The notes: generated by a model from the letters alone, not told the origin. Shown: positions 1 to 11,911, counted from the stretch's first letter. The stretch is 64,000 nucleotides of DNA from Phyto melanocephala (GCA_941918925.1 OW799233.1:140618223-140682222); one strand, 5' to 3'. Numbers and translations are program-made.

Positions 1-831
1 ACCCGCTCGAGGCAATTCTCTTACGGTGCCATGATGGTGGTGACAATGAACTAATTAACGAATTTTTAATTCAGAGGACAAAATTCTGACTCTTAACTGT
101 GGATGATATTTTCTTTACTTTGAAGTTATTGATCGTTGATTTAAATAATAAATTATTAATATTCTAGTTCTTTGTTCGGTTGTGAATCCCTCCATTATAT
201 ATTCTCCAGGTGTTATTTATTTTATCTGAAAAAAAAAATTATATAAATAATAAATTTGCTAGTAGCCTGAAATGCATAATCTGTGTGGCAACTTTCATTT
301 AAACATACATTCATATCTTTTATAGGTATTAGTGGAATAGAACTTAATGCAAATACTTAAGAAAAAAATACTTCTTCACACGACGTTGGATGATTAGATT
401 TTTTCGCGTAAATTTTGGACACTCAAAACCTTTGAACAACTGATACAAAAAAAATTTACGTATAATTGTGCGAATTCACCCGATTATTGTTATAAAAGGT
501 AGTATATGTGTTAATCTTGGTAGTTGTCTATCTGTGTGCCAAATTTTTCATATTTCCGTTCAGCCGTTTTCGCATCTATCATCTAAACATCCATACATAC
601 ACAAATTCACGTTTTCATTTTACATTTATCAATGTTGACTTACCCAGTTTTTATTGAGTATCCCAAAAATAAAGCAAGATTTGAAAGGTGCCTTAAAATG
701 TATGCGAGATTTTAATTTGTCGCCATTTGTGCAGTAAAGTTTTGTCAACCTTCAAAAAACAGCTCAAATCAGCTGTTGATTTTTTAATTTTCAAATTTAA
801 ATCTTGTGACCTATATATTAAACACTTAAGA
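1..831. other. Noncoding AT-rich stretch
   Basis: No gene was recognised. Positions 530-610 resemble a boilerplate common in insect transposons (a 'cagccgttttcgc' phrase followed by 'catacatacac'), so part of it may be old repeat DNA. Confidence 0.4.
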
Positions 832-864
832 TTCAATATATCAGAATATAGCACTCTTATTTGA
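832..864 (+). repeat. Degenerate tail of a Helentron-like element
   Basis: The phrase 'gaatatagcactcttatttg' matches, with one or two changes, the terminal tail seen intact near 20.3, 30.8, 48.2, 52.1 and 60.4 kb. The hairpin preceding the tail is lost. It is probably a decayed insertion just upstream of the Helitron helicase relic. Confidence 0.4.
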
Positions 865-902
865 CTCAACTTGGAGATAATCAAGTTTTGAGATAATCTG
901 GG

Positions 903-1628
903 ATGGCAAAGGTAAATACTTCAACAATGCAAGATTATTATATGAGAGGCATTGGATCGAACATTTCAGGATTTACGTGGCAACCAACAACCATTTGGGG
1001 GGGTGCTCTTATATTATTGGCAGGCGATTTAAGACAAACCTTGCCAGTCATATCACGATCAACAGCAGCAGATAAACTAAATGCGTGTTTAGAAGCATCT
1101 CATTTGTGGCAATATGTTAAAAAACTTTCACTAACAGTAAATATGCGCATAGAATTACAAAATCATGCATCAGCCCGTTTATTTGCACGTCAATTATTGG
1201 ATATTGGAAGTGGAAAAATTGCTATGGACAATGAAACAGGACTCATCACATTGTCTGCAGATTGTTGTGTTTTAAATGAATCAAAAGAAGGCATAATTTC
1301 AAGTGTATATCCCAATATTGAGCGCAATTGTACCAATCACCAATGGCTAAGTGATCGCACTATATTGGCAGCCAAAAACAAAGATGTTTGCGATATTAAT
1401 GTTGATATTCAAAATAAAATAAGCGGAGAAATAAAAAAAAGTATAACTCCATTAATTGTGTTAATGATCCTGATGAAATTGTTAATTGCCCAATTGAATT
1501 CTTAAATTCGCTTGACTTGCCAAGAACTCCACCTCACATGCTGCAGTTAAAAGTTGGTGTACCAATAATTCTATTACGCAATTTAAATCCACCACGGCTT
1601 TGTAATGGAACAAGATTAGCTATAACAA
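903..1628 (+). pseudogene. Helitron helicase relic, N-terminal-side piece
   Basis: This is a fragment of the Pif1-like helicase domain of a Helitron Rep/helicase, the enzyme that drives rolling-circle transposition. The helicase motif II-III region is clear (GGALILLAGDLRQTLPVI), followed by the typical 'SHLWQYVKKLSLTVNMRI' stretch. The open frame from 903 stops at 1505, but the family reading continues in another frame from about 1440 ([20 protein letters not shown], then [20 protein letters not shown]). The frame change lies near a run of A at 1431-1440. Motif I (Walker A) and the Rep domain are missing upstream. Coding is broken at 1629 by a 2.1 kb insertion and resumes near 3745. The gene is dead: truncated, frameshifted and interrupted. 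Confidence 0.85.
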
Positions 1629-1770
1629 GTAAGAGCACTATATTCGGCTGTGCCGAATCTTTTATACCCACCACCAATTTTGTGTACATTTGAAGCACAT
1701 TATTTATTATTTTGTTAGTCATTATATAATAATCTCTTTATAATAAAATATGTATCACTTTCTTTGTAGA

Positions 1771-2306
1771 GGGTGGTTAAATTTTAAGGGCCCATGTTGA
1801 AGGTGAACTACACCTAGTCTTTAAATTTGTTTTCTGCATTTCATTTGACATTTCTCAATGTCAAACTTACTCAATTTGATTCGTGGAAGGATACGCAAGT
1901 GAGCAACGCTTTAAAGTTATTCAGGTTTTTTATAAAAATGGGCGTTCAAATCAAAATGCATTTTGTGTGATTCTTTTGATCAACATAATCATTCAAATTC
2001 ATTCACAATTGGGAGAATTGTAAAAAATATTTAAATTTCTTAGTTCGTTGAATAGGAACCACTGCTGGTTTTTGCGATAATGTGGCAAAAGAGCAGTCAA
2101 CTCCGCCTCATCATCATGCCCAACAATTGAGCATCAATATTGTCATTGAAAATTTAGACCATCAGATAGAGGAGTGGCGCCATATTTTGTTAAATACATA
2201 ATTGAACCATACAAATATTATAATTACAAAAATAAATAATAATAATTTCTTAAATAATTTGTGTTTTATTTAAAATCAACATCGGCCCTTAAAATTTAAC
2301 CAAACT
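1771..2306 (+). mobile_element. Mariner deletion derivative nested in copy A
   Basis: It is bounded by inverted repeats (GGTTAAATTTTAAGGGCC at the left, its complement near 2284-2302). The + strand between 1901 and about 2150 retains pieces of an IS630/mariner-type transposase N-terminus (EQRFKVIQVFYKNGRSNQ, then NVAKEQSTPPHHHAQQL, the helix-turn-helix region) in broken frames. The catalytic domain is absent. The same insert sits at the matching place in copies B and C, so it predates amplification of family 1. Confidence 0.65.
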
Positions 2307-3556
2307 TAATAACTTCGATATGATAGTAAAATGTTTTCGTAAATTTAGTCTTTTAGTGAAAGTGGGCGTTAAAGTAGGCGTGTCAATAAAGTTTCTGCTA
2401 ATAAATACAACTTAGATATTTCAATATAGTCCTTTATTTTCCAAAAAAACTTTGTCAATAGAGAAATTACATGAATTTAAGATAAACCGTTATATGGGAC
2501 GTAGGCGTTAAAGTGGGAGTGTCACCTAAGCTTTTGGGCAAAACAATTACATTGATTAGAAGGATATACGTAGCAAATTTGATCATCATACCTCTAATTT
2601 TGGCGGTTTTATTAGCTTTTAAATTTCATTAACGGTAGATAACGTGAAAAGTGGGCGTTATAGTAGGCGTGTCATAGTTATTTTTATGAATGAGTACAAC
2701 TTAGGTGTTTCAATATAGCCTTTTATTATTCCAAAATCTTTATTAATAGAGAAATTATATGAATTTTAGGTAAAACGTTATATAGGAGGTGGGCGTAAAA
2801 GTGGGCGTGGCACCTTTATTTTCTGGCACAGTAATGAAATTGCCAAAAGGGAAATACGTAGCAAATTTGATCATCATACATCTAATTTTGGCGGTTTTAT
2901 GAACTTTTAAATCTCATTAACAGTAGATAACGTGAAAAGTGGGCGTTATAGTAGGCGTGTCAAAGTTGTTTTTTCGAATGAGTACAACCTAGGTGTTTCA
3001 ATATAGCCCTTTGTTATTCCAAAATCTTTATTAATAGAGAAATTATATGAATTTTAGGTAAAACGTTATATGGGAGGTGGGCGTAAAAGTGGGCGTGGCA
3101 ATTTGATTTTCCGTTACAAAAAAGCCTTTCACCAAAAAGCAAAGTGTGCAAAATTTCAGAGTCGTACATCGAATTTTGTTGCTTTTATGACGTTTTTGTT
3201 TTTAAATATACCGAAAAATACACTGCGCGGTATAAATTTTCGTACATTTTGATCGATAACTCCTCTCCTAATGCATAGATTTAGATAATTTTCGGGGAAA
3301 AATATTGTTTTTACTCAGGAAATATATATTCGGAGTTTCATGAGTCTACGTTAATGCGTTTGGACACAATTCAATTTTATTCGATGTTCGAGGGACACGG
3401 TTTTTTCGACCTACTCTTGCTTTTCGAGCTATAACTCTCTTCCTAATATTCCGATTTAGCCCATTTTCAATACCAAACAAACCTTGTCTATAAGAAAGAT
3501 TCTGGCAAAATTTGAGCCCCCTAGCTTTTTCGGTGCGACCTCTATCGTGCTTTCAA

Positions 3557-3610
3557 CAGACGGACAGACGGACAGACGAACAGACGGACAGACGGACAGA
3601 CGGACGGACA
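3557..3610. repeat. GACGGACA minisatellite in copy A
   Basis: Seven or so tandem units of an 8 bp motif lie near the 5' end of the element. The complement (GTCTGTCC) is at 58410-58455 in copy B. Any open frame crossing it reads only repeat peptide. Confidence 0.8.
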
Positions 3611-3744
3611 TAGCTAGATCGTCATCAAATCAAACCCTGATTCAGAATATATATACTTTATGGGGTCTAAAATGGATATTTCGATGTGTTACAAACGGAA
3701 TGACAAAATGAATATACCCCCACCATTTTTTTGGTGGCGGGTAT

Positions 3745-4062
3745 AAAAAAATTATTAAATAATATTATAGAAGCAACTTTTTTTATTGGTAAGTACAAAG
3801 GTGAAGTCGTATTGATTCCACGTATACCAATAATGCCGGCACATATGCCGTTTTCATTTGAACGAATACAATTTCCAGTACGTCTGGCATTTGCTATGAC
3901 CACAAATAAATCCAAAGGTCAATCGCTGCAAGTATGTGGATTGAATCTTGAAACACCATGCTTCTCATATGGACAATTATACGTTGGATGCTCACGTGTT
4001 GGTAACCCATTATCATTATTCGTATTGGCTAATGAAGGCAAAACCAAAAATTCATTGCAGTA
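3745..4062 (+). pseudogene. Helitron helicase relic, C-terminal piece
   Basis: The frame resumes the helicase interrupted at 1629 (KKLLNNIIEATFFIGKYKGE), then shows the conserved C-terminal block: PFSFERIQFPVRLAFAMTTN, KSKGQSLQVCGL, PCFSYGQLYVGCSRVG and FVLANEGKTKN, ending at a stop at 4060-4062. These are helicase motifs V-VI of Helitron Pif1-type helicases, and the arginine finger region 'SRVG' is intact. Despite this good preservation, the N-terminal half is damaged and separated by 2.1 kb, so no protein is made. The insertion is probably fairly recent compared with the age of the helicase. Confidence 0.85.
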
Positions 4063-4314
4063 AATATATAGTTACAATTTAAATTAAATATGTAAAATAT
4101 AATTTATAATCATAAATTTTTACATTTTAAAATACAAAAAATATGAAAAAAAACATAAACTGTGTGTGTTATTACAATTTAAATTTTTGGATTTTTAAAT
4201 AAAACATTTTTTTCTATTATAAATAGCTAAAAACAATGATTTTGATTTTCTTCGAGAAGCAGTTCAAAATAAAGGAAAAATTTTGGGGCCAGCTACGCGG
4301 ACCAGACCCGGATA

Positions 4315-5922
4315 GTATGGTCAAAACATTTGGAACTGGGATTGCGTTTGTAATTTTCTTTGATTTATTTTGTTCAAATAACACTAAGTTATTAAAATTT
4401 ATTTTTTATAATATCTTCACCCATTGTTTTTTGTTAAACAAATAAAAAAATAATAACGTTAAATTAAAACAACAACAAAATTAATAATAATGGATGTATA
4501 CAAAATGCAGGTGTTCAAAACATTTGCAACTCTTTAAGTAATTAACAGAAAATACAATAAATAATTTTATTGCTCAGTATTTTTATAACTTCTGAGCACC
4601 TCTTAGGCATTGAGGCAATGAGCTTTTTAATAAAATCGTCAGAAAATTCATTCCACTGCTTCTCTAACTGGATGAGAAGTTCATCACTATTTCGGAATAC
4701 ATTATTGCCAATATTTCGTTGTACAATCATCCACATGTTCTCGATCGGGTTGAGATCGAGAGATTGAGGCGGCCATAACATCGTATTAATTTTATTATCC
4801 TCCAGCCAAGCTTTACAATCCCTGCCGTATGTTTGGGGACGTCGTCGTGCCATGAATGGCATTTCCCATTCAGCATACGGAAACATAACAGAACTCAAAA
4901 GATCTCTATAGATTGTGACCGTCATGGTGTTAAATATGCGATGAATTGGGCCAATCCCATTTCTTAAAAAACACCCCCACACCATAATGTTTCTACCACC
5001 GTGTTTCACTGTGGCAGTTGTGTCTAACAGTGACTCTTCCATCTGATCCCGGAGGTTGAATTTTGACTTGTCTGACCACAATACATTCTTCCAATGCTAT
5101 TAAGTCCAATTTAAATGGGAACGTCCAAAATCAAGGCGAGCTTTTCGGTTTTTTTCTGACACAAACACAAAAATGTGCATCTGTAACTTTTAAGACCATA
5201 TTCTCGGGTCCTTCTTTTAATGGTAGAATGACCGTCATCTATTTAAAGTGCAGTTTTAGCTTCTCTAGGAACTGCTTTGGGATGTTTTGTAAAAAAATTC
5301 TTGATTTTCCGATCTTCTCTTACAGTTGTAACACGAGGTCTACCACCTTTATGGGTTGTATTGATGTTACCATTATAAAAAATGCGCGAAATCGTTGATT
5401 TTGGAACAGAGTACCTTATAGAAATTTCTTTTTGAGAAAGTCCATTTCTAAAATCATTTAATACTTTTTATTTAAAATCAAAATTGTTTTTGTTTCTTGC
5501 CATTTTTACAAAAATTATTCTGACGATTTTAAAGCTTGCAACAGTTAGTCATAACTATTAAAGAACAATAATTATAGTCAAATTTTTTAAAAAATATAAC
5601 GGCCTGAATCTCACATTATTAAAAGGGATTGCAGTTACAGTTATTTCCTAGAATTTGCTAGTATAAATTGCTTCGTAAAGAGTTGGAGTACTGAGAGTTG
5701 CAAATGTTTTGAACACTTGCATAATGAATACACCCAATATCATTAATTTTTTTGTAGTTTTAGTTTAATGTTATTAATTTTTTTTTTTTTTTTTGTTTAA
5801 CAAAAAACAATGGGTGAAGATATTATAAAAAATAAATTTTAATAACTTAGTGTTATTTGAACAAAATAAATCAATGAAAATAACAAATTCAATCCCAGTT
5901 CCAAATGTTTTGACCAGTACTG
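4315..5922 (-). mobile_element. Tc1-like DNA transposon with ~230 bp inverted repeats
   Basis: The ends are long inverted repeats, about 4315-4545 and 5690-5922, sharing 'ggtcaaaacatttgg' near the tip and 'gttcaaaacatttgcaac' at the inner edge. The right tip reads CAGTACTGG (complement) followed by TA, the Tc1/mariner target. The left tip has lost a few bases. A broken transposase lies between on the minus strand. Confidence 0.8.
4542..5503 (-). pseudogene. Tc1-like transposase, dead
   Basis: Reading starts at an ATG at 5503-5501 (MARNKNNFDFK) and is broken by an in-frame stop almost at once. It continues with a helix-turn-helix region (FRNGLSQKEISIRYSVPKST and GGRPRVTT), further stops, and then an open 179-codon stretch beginning MWSDKSKFNL. 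The DDE domain is recognisable: WSDKSKFNL carries the first Asp, HGGRNIMVWGCF follows, and SLDLNPIENMW holds the final Glu. The usual 'QDNDPKHT' block with the second Asp is replaced by an unrelated reading (MPFMARRRPQTYG), which indicates a frame disruption. It cannot be active. Confidence 0.85.
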
Positions 5923-7100
5923 TATATATTGCTTGGAATACAGATTGCATTTATTTCTTAAAATAAATAAGTTCAAAGTACACAAAAGATTAATAGACAG
6001 ATATTTTTAATTAAAAATCAGACTTTCGCATCAACATGAGACATTAAATTATTATTGTGCAATTAAAAGATAATTGCTCAATTTACAACCATTTCTAGGA
6101 GTCGTAGGTTGTAAAAATTCACTTCGACATAAAAAACGGCGATAGTACTTACTTTTCCAGCTATGTTGTGTTTATACGATATTGTATGTAGATAGAAAAA
6201 ATTGTTATAAGTGTTGTACAAAAAATTACGAAACAAAAATGTGTACGAAGTACAATTCCTACGACTGCTTGTGAATATTTAGAACAAATATTTATTACTT
6301 TCACATCAACAGTAGTTCTTATTTTAAACTAGCTACAATCATTATCAAAACGCTTTATTCACTGCCTTATTAGATTCACATTTAAGGTCATAGTTCAAAC
6401 CACCGCACCAGTTATTTTTGATTTATGCAAATGGCAAATGTCAGTAAATAGACAAAAAGGTTAAACTCTAATAAAGCGTACTTAAACACATGCAAATAAT
6501 TTGGTATATTTTATAAACGTGCAAGTCATTTTATACTTAATTACTCGTGTCTAGTTTCTTTATGGCTTTAGTAATAAAATACAAGCAACAATATACAAGA
6601 GTGTGTAAAAATCTTCGCATGCAACATCTTAAAGTACAAATGTTTATTCCTGCAGCAAATAATAATTTCTAAATGTAATCACTAAATTTAACTAATTGCA
6701 CAAAAATGAGTTTAATTAAAGCACAAGACAAGAAAGAAGTTAGTAGTTGTGTTTATTAAAAATTATAATTAAAATAAAATGGGTTTTATAGTGCATTACT
6801 ACTACTGCTGCCACTGCTGCAAGCACTAACACTTTTGCAAAACTTCGACTCCTGACATATATTGTGCACAGGAATTCAATGTTGCATGCTCTGCTTTCAT
6901 ACATGTTTGTAATTATGTGCACAACTATGACGGGTGAAAATCTTGATAACAAAAGAAAGAACTATAATAAAAATATTTTTTGAAAAAAAGGGGAAAAACT
7001 TTAGTAATTAGACACATTTTAACTGATTTTACAGCAATGTAAATGTAAATGTAAAAATACAAAATGAGAAAATGAAAACAAAAAGTGAAAATTCCCCAAA
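5923..7100. other. Noncoding AT-rich DNA
   Basis: No gene, tRNA or recognisable transposon was seen. A short CTG/CTA-rich patch (about 6797-6825) is simple sequence. Confidence 0.4.
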
Positions 7101-7524
7101 ACTATTGCACCAAGTCCAACTGAACATGAAAATTCATTTAAAACAAAACGAATATAAAAGGTTGCCAAAAAATCTCGCCAATTTGTTGTTTGATAAAGGG
7201 AGCGAGTGGTGAAGAGATTTTAAAGTTAAATCCGCCTGTAACAAAAGCTGTCAGTAGAATAGAACACAAGCAAGTTGAAAAAAAAATGGCGAAAAACAGG
7301 TGGCAAGGTTATAAAGTATCTGTGCATTATCTTTGGCAATAAAAACTAGTGCAAAAAAAAACAACAAAAAATGACAACGAACGGATAACTAATAAAATAA
7401 CAAATGTAATCAACAACGGAAACGGAAGTGGAGACATACAACAAGCGGACACAATATTCTTACATACGGAAGGCAGTAATACAAACAACCATATTTAATT
7501 ACTGGCGTGAGTCTTTTAAACAGG
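7100..7524 (+). other. Possible 5' UTR exon of an unidentified gene
   Basis: The composition changes here to the A- and CAA-rich style of fly 5' leaders (acaacaaaaaatg, caacaacgg). It carries short upstream-type frames (ATG at 7286, 18 codons) and ends in a plausible splice donor, CAGG|GTAAGA, at 7524/7525. No long coding frame follows. It could equally be chance, as no promoter element was recognised. Confidence 0.2.
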
Positions 7525-8840
7525 GTAAGAGCGAAAGACGATGGGAGTATGTTGTTTCAACTACAAAATGCCAAGGAAGTATTTAGCGCAATGCAGTGTT
7601 GTAGTTGTTAGTAACACATTGTTTTTTATTTACAAAAAAAAACAAAAGTTTTTTCTATAGGTAGATGAAAATATAACAAAATTAAATTAATTACAATCAT
7701 TATCGTTACATTTTCGCTTGCACCTGTCGTCGTCGTCGTCATTACAAACATGTCCTTCTGTCTGCTTCAACTGGTTATTATTAAGTTTAGTTAAATGTTT
7801 TCTTAGCAGTAAAGTATAAATAAATGTACAGACATGCAGCGCAGTGCATGAAAAAACAATTTAAAATTATCTCCTATTATTTTTATGCTCAGCAAATATT
7901 TCTAATTCAAAAATAATAATAATATACTTTAGAAATGACATGGCGTATGACTTTTGGCAATGTCTTTTTAAATTTTTAAACGAGATATATTTTGTAAAAA
8001 TATTTGAATTGTTTAAAATTTATATGATAGCACAATGATTTTTTATTGTATTTTATTGACGTCTTTGCCCAATTCACAACCTATCGCGAGAATTGTGTAT
8101 TGCACAGTGCCACATACGTTCCATGAGTAATGTGAATATTTAATTTTTTGTAGTATCATCTTCATGCTACAATCGTTTTCTTTCATATTTCTTGCATACG
8201 CGAGTGGGACCGATGGAAATTTATTGCCATTGTGAAGTAAAACGGCTTTCAAACTTGTCTTGGATGAATCAATAAAAAGCCACCAATCCTCAGACTTATG
8301 ACTGAAACACAGTTGTCGCTAAAGTCAATCAGCATTATCGCAAAATATCAAACCGTCCTCTTTGCTGAAATATATTAAAAAAGGTTGCTCTCTATTTCGA
8401 AAGTACGAGATATTAACGTCCTTTTGCACCAAATTTCATTCTTTTAATTGGGATGCAAGAAGCTTAGATTTGTTTTTTGAGAGCTAAGTTAATATGTAGA
8501 TAGAAGCAAATAGTTGCCATTCATTGTTGCTACAAGGCGCTTTAGTGCGCCTACTCTGCCGCTGTTTACTGCATTACACAAATTTGGTCAATATTGGGTA
8601 CCTGCTTTAAATTGACAATAAAATCTACATTTTTAACCAATTTTTATGGTTTATGGCTTTTTTTATTTTTAAGATAAGTGCAAAATGTTGAATAATTGCT
8701 TTATATATTTTTTTTAATTCCATTTTTAAATTGAAAAATATTACGAATTTTGCACAAAAAAAATGTTTGTTCTCCATTAATTTCTTAATAGTTCCAAAAC
8801 GATAAGAGATAGAGAAAAATTCAATTCAATTAAAATAAAT
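7525..8840. other. Noncoding AT-rich DNA
   Basis: A short CGT trinucleotide run (7724-7740) is the only notable sequence. No gene was recognised. Confidence 0.4.
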
Positions 8841-8849
8841 ACAATTTTA

Positions 8850-9372
8850 TTACACATCTTCTGGTGTTTTAGTTTTGAAGATCGGATGACTGGTTCTCGA
8901 GTTAGGATGAAATATGTCTCCGTACCTGACTAATTTATGGGGAAAATTTTGCAACGCCCAAAAAAAAAATCTCGATTTGATGGAAAAAAACCGACAACGC
9001 ATCAAAATCCATATAATCCACATAGTTTCAATTAACGGGAAGACAAAAAATGATTTTTTGTCGAGCAGTGTTATCAAAGGTGACATTATAAATTTTATAT
9101 GCAAATTGAGAAATGCTTTCGTATCTTCTAACACCAAAAATATATCTTGCAATATTGTTATATGTTACATCCAGCCTTCGTCTACATTCAGCATTACAAC
9201 TAGCAAATAGCTCGCAACTATACATTAGAGTTGGCAGTAAATACGTTTTGGCAAGTTGCATTCGGATGTGTGTCGGTGTAAAATCTTGCGACACCCATAG
9301 GTTTCTTAACATAGAAAAAGTTTTTCCACAGTTTATTTTAATATGATCTGACCAATTAAGTTCATAGTACAT
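8850..9372 (-). pseudogene. Jockey-type LINE reverse transcriptase relic
   Basis: The minus strand reads a segment downstream of the RT active site, typical of Jockey/I-group LINEs: LNWSDHIKINCGKTFSMLRN, then the thumb-like PTHIRMQLAKTYLLPTLMYS and ECRRRLDVTYNNIARYIFGV. A frame change near 9060 moves the reading to another frame. The catalytic YADD box is not present, so both the 5' part and the 3' end are missing. It is a decayed fragment with no function. Confidence 0.75.
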
Positions 9373-9556
9373 AGTAAAGTATCAGATGAACATGGTAAAA
9401 GATTTTACGAGGACATTTTACATAGAGAAAAGCGTTGCAATGAAAAATTTATAAAAGGAATGCTGGCAGATTTTTGTTAATCGATTGTACGAGAAACTTT
9501 AACTGAATATATAAAAGAAAAAACTACAAAATTACTTCCATTTCCTACCAAACAAT
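9373..9556 (+). pseudogene. Fragment of an unnamed conserved insect protein family
   Basis: The + strand reads KVSDEHGKRFYEDILHREKR, then EKFIKGMLADFC, a stop, and SIVRETLTEYIKEKTTK. The pattern (SDE-GKRF-ED... followed by MLADYCW) resembles a family I have seen among uncharacterised multi-copy insect proteins, possibly transposon-derived. A single in-frame stop at 9478-9480 and the lack of flanking coding sequence make it a relic. It directly abuts the LINE relic on the opposite strand. The family recall is from memory and uncertain. Confidence 0.4.
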
Positions 9557-10619
9557 GCGTTTTAGTTTTAGCTATTAAGTACTATGGTATTTTTACTTGA
9601 TCCTGTATAATATAGGTGTCTTCAGTTAAGCGTGAATAAAAGCAACTTTTGTAAACCGATTTGTACTATTTATAACTTATTTTATTCACATGATTTGTAA
9701 CTTTCTGAATAATTTTAAAAATGTAAAATAATTGACCTGATCATTTTTCATTAACGTTGTGAAAACTAAAATAATTACTCGTTTTGTATTAAAACAAATA
9801 TTATTGCTGAATAACTTATAAACACTTAAGTACTAAAAATCGTTATTTTGCTAGTTTAAACAAATTTTTAGTGTTAACAATTTGCTTGTCGGACTCATCA
9901 AAGTCTCAATTCATACTTTGATTAATAATCTATGATATGCCTTGTAAATTTTTTGATTATCTAATTTTGTTCAAAAGTTATGATTTATGCAACGAAAAAA
10001 CTCAAATAGCGCTACCGTACATCGTTGCAGACAACAGTTAGCTAAAAATGCAAAACAGTTTAGACATATTTATTCTAATACCTTTATTATGATTGCACTT
10101 ATATTAGTTAAGTAATGCTGCAAAATATTTACACTTTCTACTTTAAAACGCATAGGCGAAACGCAGGCAAACTATTAAAATACATAAATTTTTATGATGA
10201 TATTTGCTTTGACACTACATCACCTACAAGACCATCGTTGCTGTTGTTTCATATTTAAAACAATCTCTATTTTCTTAGACCACAACGGAAAAAGCTTGTT
10301 GCGCATTCCGAAAAAAAAAATTTTAGTTTTTTGACTGTATTAGCAGATTTTAAACCTATTTTGCTAAATTACCGATTTATTCTCAAATATTTTTGAAAAA
10401 TGTATGCCACACACAGGTATGTCCAACTCAATATTTTGGTTTAAAAAAATTAGCTTCAATTATACAAAAAAAAATTATGTTTAAAACTTTCGTTTACGGT
10501 TTCATAGCACATTTCTTACAGTCAAACCTAAACAAGAGACAAACAAACCGGAGAGAGCTCTCAGAAATTTGCATGCCCATATTTATGTAGTGGGTTTTAT
10601 TAAACAACTTAAGTGTTAA
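9557..10619. other. Noncoding AT-rich DNA
   Basis: No gene or clear repeat was recognised. Confidence 0.4.
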
Positions 10620-10970
10620 TTACAGTTCATTACACAATGTTGATGCCTTTTTTAAGGTAGGATCACTCAATTGCAACAAATATACCACATTTATAAAATT
10701 TTTTATCTGCTCTATATGTGCAGTAGAAATATAGAAGCAGGCCATTAAAATTTTGGTTTTTTTACCCCTATTGATCCTCAGTGATTTCAAGGCTACTAAT
10801 CGGTGTCCTTTACTTAACAAAGTCCCGAACATTAACTGGCATTTGCTTTTAACTAAAAAACAATTTAAGACAGCATCCGTACTATGTGTGTGCTTGTCTG
10901 TGACCTAGTTTCTTTCGTTTACTAATGCTGGACAATCGCATACTACATGCGATTCTGTCCTAGCATTAGG
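10620..10970 (-). pseudogene. LINE ORF2 C-terminal relic (zinc-knuckle region)
   Basis: Read on the minus strand from about 10970, the sequence gives 'ARTESHVVCDCPALVNERN', resembling the Cys/His region after RNase H in LINE ORF2 proteins (…T.H..CDCPAL…R). It continues after a stop into an open stretch beginning MFGTLLSKGHRLVALKSLR and ending TLCNEL. The RT and RNase H domains are absent. The call rests mainly on the CDCPAL motif. Confidence 0.45.
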
Positions 10971-11132
10971 GTGATCGACTCGGTTTTTCAACCGGTGGGA
11001 AACCCGGGTTTTTCCTCTTTCTGCTGACGGTTTTTTCTAAATGTTGATTTTTCGAATATTGAACACACCGGTTTTTTTATCCGAAAAAGCCCGTTTATTA
11101 TTTCTTTTATATCTTTGTAACAAATTGTACCA

Positions 11133-11152
11133 TCTATATATATAAAAGTGAA

Positions 11153-11209
<57 letters not shown>

Positions 11210-11911
11210 GCTATAGACTCTGAAACTGTAAAACCGATCGGGCTCAAACTTTGGTAAGTTGTTGTACACATACCAGGGAGTGTTTATGGGTGGAAAAAAG
11301 TGGGCGGGGCCACGCCCATAAAAAATTAGTTATCATTTTAAGCTACTTGCATTTGACCGATTTTTCTGAAACTTTGCACATATATCGAGCTGTCATGACT
11401 AAATAATTTCGTGATAAGAAAAGTGGGCGGGGCCACGCCCCTAAAAAAGTTTTAATTTTGAGGTACTTGCACTGGACCGATTTTTCTGAAAGTTTGCACA
11501 GATATTGAGCTGTCATGACCATATAATTACGTGATTAAAAAAGTGGGCGGGGCCACGCCCATAAAAAAAGGTTATAATTTTGAGGTACTTCCACCAGACC
11601 GATTTTTCTGAAACTTTGCATACATATCGAGCTGTCATGACTAAATAATTTCGTGATTAGAAAAGTGGGCAGTGCCACGCCCATAAAAAAAAGGTATCAT
11701 TTTGAGGTACTTGCACTGGACCGGTTATTCTGAAACTTTGCAAACGTATTGGACTGTTATGACTTTAAAATTTCATGATTAGAAAAGTGGGCAGGGCCAC
11801 GCCCATAAAAAAAATTATAATATTTAGGCTTTTGCACTTGATATTCATTTAAAGTTAAGAATGCATTTCGATTCATTAAGGGGCGTAGCAACGCGCGCCG
11901 GGTTTGGCTAG
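11133..11911 (+). mobile_element. Non-autonomous Helitron with canonical ends
   Basis: It starts with TCTATATATATAAAAG directly after a host A, and ends with a GC-rich 'aacgcgcgccggg' followed by CTAG and a host T. These are the classic Helitron hallmarks (5' TC, 3' CTRR, insertion between A and T, no target duplication). The interior is a GT run then five tandem units of roughly 120 bp, each holding the palindrome-like 'gtgggcggggccacgccc' and 'gatttttctgaaactttgca'. There is no coding capacity. A shorter relative lies at 22316-22684. Confidence 0.9.
11157..11207. repeat. (GT)n microsatellite
   Basis: About 25 GT dinucleotides lie near the 5' end of the Helitron. The related copy at 22.3 kb has a much shorter run in the same place, so this is an expansion of an element-borne tract. 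Confidence 0.95.

Larger units (their letters stand above)
1629..3744 (-). mobile_element. Helentron-like (DINE-1 type) element, family 1, copy A
   Basis: This non-autonomous element is inserted in the Helitron helicase and runs right to left. Its 3' terminus is at the left: a hairpin (ATTCGGC at 1642-1648 pairing with GCCGAAT at 1652-1658) next to the end. Its 5' terminus at the right holds an inverted CCGCCACC/GGTGG repeat. Inside are about three imperfect units of roughly 290 bp with 'gtgggcg' phrases (2310-3110), a GACGGACA minisatellite, and a mariner-derived fragment. Flanking helicase codons join across an A run with no long target duplication, which fits insertion at a TT dinucleotide on the other strand as known for Helentrons. 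There is no transposase. Copy B (58275-60465) is the same element in the opposite orientation. Confidence 0.8.

Noticed and set aside
3484..3711. 75-codon open frame with a DGQTDRRTD repeat
   Set aside because: It translates the GACGGACA minisatellite of a transposon; the mirror frame appears at 58308-58499.
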